From Polymyxa betae (taxonomy: Eukaryota > Endomyxa > Phytomyxea > Plasmodiophorida > Plasmodiophoridae): 64,000 bases of DNA. A model generated the notes under the pieces. It was not told the origin of the DNA. It was given only the letters and a program-made list of their open reading frames with translations, and did no database searches. The stretch covers positions 57,514-121,513 of the forward strand of contig RBZT01000409.1 of assembly GCA_003693705.1 (NCBI GenBank). Reading direction: 5' to 3'. The translations under genes and the position numbers were made by a program. Positions 59,569 to 64,000 of the stretch are shown here, in pieces. Every line of letters starts with the position of its first letter. Position 1 is the stretch's first letter.

Positions 59569-60360
59569 ACGTGGAAGCAACAAAAGAAGCCTGGAGGAGG
59601 TCCTCAAGTATTTGATGGATGAGGCAGATATTGAAGAGGCTTACCGCAAGCGACGCAATGGAGGACGCAACAATCGAGGTGACAAGGACGACACTGAGCA
59701 AAATGAGGCGGCATTTTCTGTACGAGGACAAACGAACAAGAAAAATGGCCAGAATTCCAAGAAACCAGGAGGGAAGTCAAAGGACGTTCTGTGCCATCGA
59801 TATGACAAGTCTGGACACATTGCACGCAATTGTCGTGAAATCCTGCCGGACGACACACCATCGACGTCAACTGCTCTACACGCAACATTTCTGGCCAAGA
59901 CATCCCAAGAGAACCGATTACGAACATGGTGGATTGACTCAGGATGCACGGCGCACATGACCAAAGATGAATCGATTCTGAGTAATCTGCGTGAGCCTAA
60001 CACTGACGCTGTAATTATAGGCGATGGAACAAAAATGCAAGTGAGTGCAATGGGAGACTACAGTGAATGAGAGCTCACCCTACGAAACACCTTACACGTC
60101 CCTGCCCTGAAGGACAACCTAATGTCCGTCAGCAGCGCTCTGGACAACGGCGTGGACAAAGTGGTTTTCCAGAAGAAGAGCGTTGAAATCATCAAGGAAG
60201 GGAAGGTGATCGCCACTGGCAAGAGAGACAGACTCCTGTTCAACTTGAGCATTAACGGCAAGCCGCAGCAAGGCGAACATGCAGCAGTAAACATGCATAG
60301 ACAAGCCCCAGTTAAGGCAACGTACGAGCTCTGGCACCGAAGATTGGGCAACCTACATAT
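59569..60360 (+). pseudogene. pol: copia zinc knuckle, protease and pre-integrase, broken
   Basis: The frame open from about 59504 gives a basic linker, then a zinc knuckle CHRYDKSGHIARNC in which the second Cys of CX2CX4HX4C is Tyr, then the protease motif WWIDSGCTAHMTKD with its catalytic Asp. An in-frame TGA at about 60068 interrupts GDYSE/ELTLRNTLHVPALKDN. The same frame continues through the GAG_pre-integrase region (ATYELWHRRLGNLH) until a one-base shift near 60358. Confidence 0.85.
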
Positions 60361-61966
60361 GACGCTATCAAGAAACTGCACCAAGAAGGCAGAATAATCG
60401 TTACGGGTTCAGTTCCGCAACAGCCATGCTCGACCTGCGTGATCAGCAAGCTCCCGCGAAAACCATTCAGTCAAGGACCGATCATTCGATCCAAAGCTGT
60501 GGGCGAGGTAATCCATTCTGACGTTTGTGGACCCTTCAATACCGTGGGCAGCTATAACGCAAGGTACTTCGCTACGTTCATCGATGATAAGAGTCGTTAC
60601 ATAGCAATCTACCCTATCGCGAAGAAGTCGGAAGTGTTCGACAAGTTCAAGGAACTCGCAACCGCAATGGAAGCAGAATTTGGACGCAAGGTAATCCGTC
60701 AGCTGATATCCGACAACGGTGGAGAGTATACAAGTGCGGCATTCCGTATGTACTGCAAGACCAATGGCATCAAGCAGATGACGGCCATTCCGCATACGCC
60801 ACAGCAAAATGGGATTGCGGAGCGAGCCAATCGGACGATCGTGGAAGTCACCCGAGCTCTGATGCAAGAAACGAAAATGCCACCCAACATCAGAAACCGT
60901 TCACCGTCAAGAGTGCTTGATCACAAAACACCATTTGAGGTCAGGTTCAACAATCCACCAGACCTGAGCAAGATCAAATTATTCGGAGCCAAGGTATACT
61001 ACCACATACCTCAGGCAACACGCACAAAATTGGACAGCAAGGCCGACGCAGGACGCTTCGTTGGTATCGCGTCATCCCAGCAAGGATTCCTCATACGGAC
61101 CAAGTACGGCAAATTAAAAGCATCGAGAGACGTCGTGTTCATGGAATGTCCCAGTGAAAACGAAACCCTGAACGAGGAAACTGAAGATGAGCTTCCTTTT
61201 CCTGCCAAAACGCAAGATGTCCTGCAGCAACATCAGACCCAGAAACAGGACAAAAGTGAAGAAGATACCGACCGAGAAGATAACGTAGACGACGATTCCC
61301 AGACGGACCAAGAGCTCATGGATGGCATGGATGATAATGAACAAAAAAGTGAGAGCAGTGATGGACCACGACGAGGATCAAGAATAAGGACACAGACTCG
61401 GAGATACACGCCGTCTGATTACCGCATGACCAGCAGCAAGACTCGTCAACATTCTGCCAAGGCTTTGATGGTATCCTCAAGCACGATCACTCCGCGCTCA
61501 AGGCGTGAGGCAATGACACTACCAAATGCAGATGAATGGATCGCCGCAATGGATGATGAATATGCGAGCCATATGCAGAATGGCACCTGGAGGCTTGTCG
61601 AGAAACCTGAAGGCGTCACCATTATTGGATGTAAATCGGCATACAAAATCAAGACTGACGAAGATGGAAATTTCAAAGGCTTCAAGGCACGTCTGTGCGC
61701 AAAGGGCTTCTCTCAGATTCAAGGTGTTGACTATGAGGAAACGTTCGCCCCTGTAGTCAGTGCAGCGGCGTTTCGACTCGTGTTTGCAATCGCGGCGACC
61801 AACAGCATCCCTGTTCATCATATGGACGTGACGACGGCGTTCTTGAATGCTCAGTTAAGTGAAGAGATATTTATGGAACAACCTGAAGGCTATGTTGTTT
61901 CAAGCAAGAACAGTACCAAGCTCGTATGTAAACTACAAAAGGCTCTTTATGGTCTTAAGCAAGCAG
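60361..61966 (+). pseudogene. pol: copia integrase and N-terminal reverse transcriptase
   Basis: Integrase begins after the frameshift: zinc-binding CSTCVISKLPR, then HSDVCGPF (first catalytic Asp), LISDNGGEYTSAAF (second Asp) and PHTPQQNGIAERANRTIVE (Glu). About 13 residues usually present between KMPP and IRNRSPSRVL are missing. The connector is acidic and low complexity. RT starts WIAAMDDEYASHMQNGTW, with ARLCAKGFSQIQGVDYEETF, VHHMDVTTAFLNAQL and KALYGLKQA up to the insertion at 61967. Confidence 0.9.
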
Positions 61967-62230
61967 GTCGTGATACTGGAGGTAGCTATCTAGCGATAAA
62001 CGCAGTGAACAGAGAGGCTGCTTTTCGGGAATGAATAATTTCCTTTTTATAATATATTATCTGTATCTACAGGCACGAGTTCGTTTGGTCATGGCACGCG
62101 CCAGCCATATTGATTTTATGCCATCAATGGTAACTTGATTGGGCGGGTACGCTGGCTGGACACATGCGCAGCCCGCACCTCTGGGTCTGAAAGACTGCGT
62201 GGCGCAGCCACCGCAATCATAACAGGTCGT
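61964..62230 (+). other. 259-nt intron-like insertion with 8-bp duplication inside RT
   Basis: CAGGTCGT occurs at 61964-61971 and again at 62223-62230. Between them lie 251 bp unrelated to RT. Cutting from the GT at 61967 to the AG at 62225 (259 nt) restores the reading frame (KQA-G-R-AW, exactly the expected RT sequence). A second possible acceptor, CTGTATCTACAG, ends at 62072. No terminal inverted repeats found by eye. Confidence 0.85.
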
Positions 62231-63427
62231 GCGTGGTTGCATACCGTTTCAACGTTCCTACGTAAACTCGGGTTTAAGAAATGCAACGCCGATCAGTGTC
62301 TGTTCATAAGGTGTGTTGGAAAGCATTTCGTCATTCTGGCCCTATACGTCGACGATCTAGTAATGATAGCCACAAGCGACGCCGAACTACGAATAGGTAA
62401 GAAATTATTAAGTCAAGAATACAAGATGAAAGATATGGGCTTACTCACACATGCGCTTGGCGTGAAGGTCAATCAGAACTTACAAGCGGGCATCATCACG
62501 ATATCGCTCTCAGCCTATATTGAAGCGATGTTAGAAAGATTTAAGATGCAAGACTGCAAACCCGCCCCTACGCCAATGTGTGTTGAGAACATGACAGTCA
62601 AGACCGAACCGGTGGCGTCAACGACCAAGTTTCCCTATCGAGAATGTGTAGGCGCTCTGATGTTTGCGGCGTGCGCGGCTCGTCCGGATATCGCAGCGGC
62701 CGTCACCCGGTGTGCTCGAGCAGTGGAGTCGCCCACCGACGAAGACGTCACGGCCGTGAAGAGAGTGTTTCGATATTTGAAAGGAACGAAGAATTACGGC
62801 ATCAAGTATGCGAGGGCCGTGCCACAGGAGGCCGCGCCACCACCTGCCAAGTCCAAGCTGGTCACCTATGTGGACGCCGACTGGGCTAACTCATCTAATC
62901 GCAAGTCGACGACTGGGTACCTCATCGTCTATGGAGGCGCAATTCTCTGGGGGTCGCGCCACCAAAAGTGCGTGGCGCTTAGTTCTACAGAAGCCGAATA
63001 TGTAGCAGCAGCACACGCGGAGGAACATGTAAAATGGCTACGTCAGCTGTTAAGTGACCTAGGATTAGCCGAAAACTCGCCAACTACTGTATTCGAAGAT
63101 AATCAGTCATGTATCAAGATGGTAGAGAGCGAAGCCGTCACTCAGCGTTCGAAGCACATTGATATCAAGTACCATTTTATTCGCGACGAAAGCAAAATGG
63201 GAACTGTCAAGTTAATCTACATCCCCAGCGAAAAGAATGTTGCCGATATGTTCACCAAACCGCTATCAATCAAGAAGTTTCAAGATTTCACTCTGCGCAT
63301 AATGACGCCGGCCAGCCCCGGTGAGGAGGGTGTTGGAAGCACCGGCGCACTGGGAACGGACAAAGGCAAGGACACTTCACCTGCAGCCAGTTCCTCCTCT
63401 CGTGAGACAACTGCGCGCATGAACTAG
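62226..63427 (+). pseudogene. pol: copia reverse transcriptase C-terminal part and RNase H
   Basis: Continues RT with AWLHTVSTFLRKLGFKKC, catalytic LALYVDDLVMIA and KMKDMGLLTHALGV, then RNase H with YVDADWANSSNRKSTTGY, SSTEAEYVAAAHAEEH, FEDNQSCIKMVES, KHIDIKYHFIRD and VADMFTKPLS. Intact open frame of ~400 codons that runs past the purine tract into the right LTR and stops at 63427. Confidence 0.92.
63320..63330 (+). other. Polypurine tract
   Basis: GGTGAGGAGGG abutting the right LTR. Position and composition are as needed for plus-strand priming, though one T interrupts it. Confidence 0.75.
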
Positions 63428-63536
63428 CCTAGCCTAGTTGGAAATGCAAGTAGTCCCCTTCTTATCAAATATACAATCATTCCGTTATTGTCCCCATCTG
63501 AGAGTTTGTCATCTTTCGTAGACTCGCGCCTCAACA
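63331..63536 (+). repeat. Right LTR
   Basis: 206 bp, the same length as the left LTR with 5 substitutions. Contains the Pol stop codon. Confidence 0.97.
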
Positions 63537-63541
63537 AAGAT
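63537..63541 (+). repeat. Right target-site duplication AAGAT
   Basis: Matches 58817-58821. Removing the element and one copy restores GTTGTCAAGATATCTC in the host. Confidence 0.95.
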
Positions 63542-63624
63542 ATCTCTACAAGGTGTCAAGATCCGAAGGTAAGACAAAAATTGAAAGCAAACAAAAATGA
63601 TTTAACTTAAAAATAGGAAGATAA

Positions 63625-64000
63625 GAGCATCTCCACCGCGGGTCTATTCCGAGGTCTATTGAATATAGACCCGTCACGGAATGCCCCACCGCGGGTCTAT
63701 AGTCTATCTATTAAATAGACCGGTCTATTTTTGCAGGAAATAGACCGCTGGCTATTCGAAGGTCACTGAGTTGCGTGAGCGTCATGACGGGAGTTCAATT
63801 CTTCTCGACTGTATTTCTGTTGGTTGTTTTTTTTTGCGGTTCGGAATTCGGAAGTAGGAGGGTGCTCGTTTTGGGTCATTTCGTCACGAACTGAACCAAT
63901 GGGCCGCGGCAAAGGCTGGACCTCGGATGAGGACATGTTCCTCGCTCGCTCTGTCGTGCAGGTTAGCCATGACCCAATCGTAGGCGCTGATCAAAAAAGC
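63625..64000 (+). mobile_element. Left end of a PIF/Harbinger-like element (runs off the window)
   Basis: Starts GAGCATCTCCACCGCGGGTC right after TAA (63622-63624), the trinucleotide target of Harbinger elements. The next ~110 bp carry repeated and inverted GTCTATT/AATAGAC units with two CCACCGCGGGTCTA copies (about 63635 and 63689), typical sub-terminal transposase-binding repeats. A Myb-like ORF follows. The right end and transposase are outside the window. Confidence 0.65.
63899..64000 (+). CDS. Myb/SANT-like DNA-binding protein of a Harbinger element, partial
   Basis: ATG 63899 gives MGRGKGWTSDEDMFLARSVV, then QVSHDPIVGADQK at the window edge. The W-T-x-x-E-D start and SxDPIVGxDQK block are typical of the Myb-like proteins carried by PIF/Harbinger transposons in protists and plants, where they bring the transposase to its DNA. 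Only 34 codons are visible. A possible intron donor (CAGGTTAGCC) lies at about 63960. Confidence 0.7.
   Translation, partial: MGRGKGWTSDEDMFLARSVVQVSHDPIVGADQKS

Larger units (their letters stand above)
58822..63536 (+). mobile_element. Ty1/copia LTR retrotransposon, 4715 bp, decayed
   Basis: Bounded by two 206-bp LTRs that differ at 5 positions (about 97.6% identical), start TGTTG and end CAACA, and flanked by a perfect AAGAT duplication. Inside, the order gag, protease, integrase, RT, RNase H is that of copia. A half-tRNA primer site follows the left LTR and a purine tract precedes the right one. Coding capacity is broken by at least one gag frameshift, an in-frame TGA at about 60068, a frameshift near 60358, an in-frame gap in integrase and a 259-nt insertion in RT. 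Probably immobile unless complemented. It split a host ORF, so it arrived after that ORF existed. Confidence 0.97.

Noticed and set aside
61972-62222. Ordinary TIR transposon inside copia RT
   Set aside because: The ends (GATACTGG and CAATCATAA) show no inverted repeat by eye. The duplication and splice sites are real, so I report it as introner-like instead.

Overview
The window is nuclear DNA of a flagellated (zoospore-forming) heterotrophic protist. Genes lie 15 to 500 bp apart on both strands, carry many GT-AG introns of about 45-58 nt (a few only 28-29 nt), and a large share encode cilium or flagellum proteins. Minimal introns, a PIF/Harbinger-type Myb-like ORF, a Ty1/copia element and a mitochondrial-type HslV fit a plasmodiophorid/rhizarian or a stramenopile zoosporic protist. 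I cannot fix the species from sequence alone. Layout: 1-13108 (minus) is almost all of a DNAH7-type single-headed inner-arm dynein heavy chain running off the left edge. Upstream on the same strand are a CCDC81-like HU-domain gene that overlaps the dynein start by 23 nt, a long coiled-coil gene, an SLC35F5-like transporter whose 5' end I could not find, and an F-box protein with a C-terminal membrane anchor. From 20.1 to 36.1 kb come an ABCG half transporter, several unknown genes, katanin-like KATNAL2, a proline-rich protein, splicing factor PRPF31, nucleoside diphosphate kinase and HslV. From 36.6 to 45.1 kb there is a dense flagellar block: RABL2, CFAP206, DRC5/TCTE1, a MAPK15/ERK7 kinase and a RIIAD1-like protein, with a glutamate decarboxylase inside it. 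From 45.4 to 57.6 kb are a twin-CX9C mitochondrial protein, SRP68, DENND6, a 1.7-kb gene-poor AT-rich gap, a PQ-loop (SLC66/PQLC2) lysosomal amino-acid transporter, the Golgi pH regulator GPHR, an acetyltransferase and coiled-coil proteins. The last 6.4 kb is a mobile-element zone: a decayed Harbinger transposase tail, an acidic ORF split by a Ty1/copia retrotransposon (58822-63536, 206-bp LTRs, perfect 5-bp target duplication AAGAT), then the left end of a Harbinger-like element with TIR-like start and a Myb-like ORF running off the right edge. How it works together: dynein HC, KATNAL2, RABL2, CFAP206, DRC5, MAPK15, RIIAD1-like and perhaps the CCDC81-like protein all belong to building or beating the axoneme, while SRP68, DENND6, PQLC2, GPHR and ABCG belong to secretion, endomembrane traffic and transport. 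Most interesting signal: a 259-nt GT-AG-bounded insertion in the copia reverse-transcriptase gene, flanked by an exact 8-bp duplication that itself supplies both splice sites, as expected of an introner-like element.
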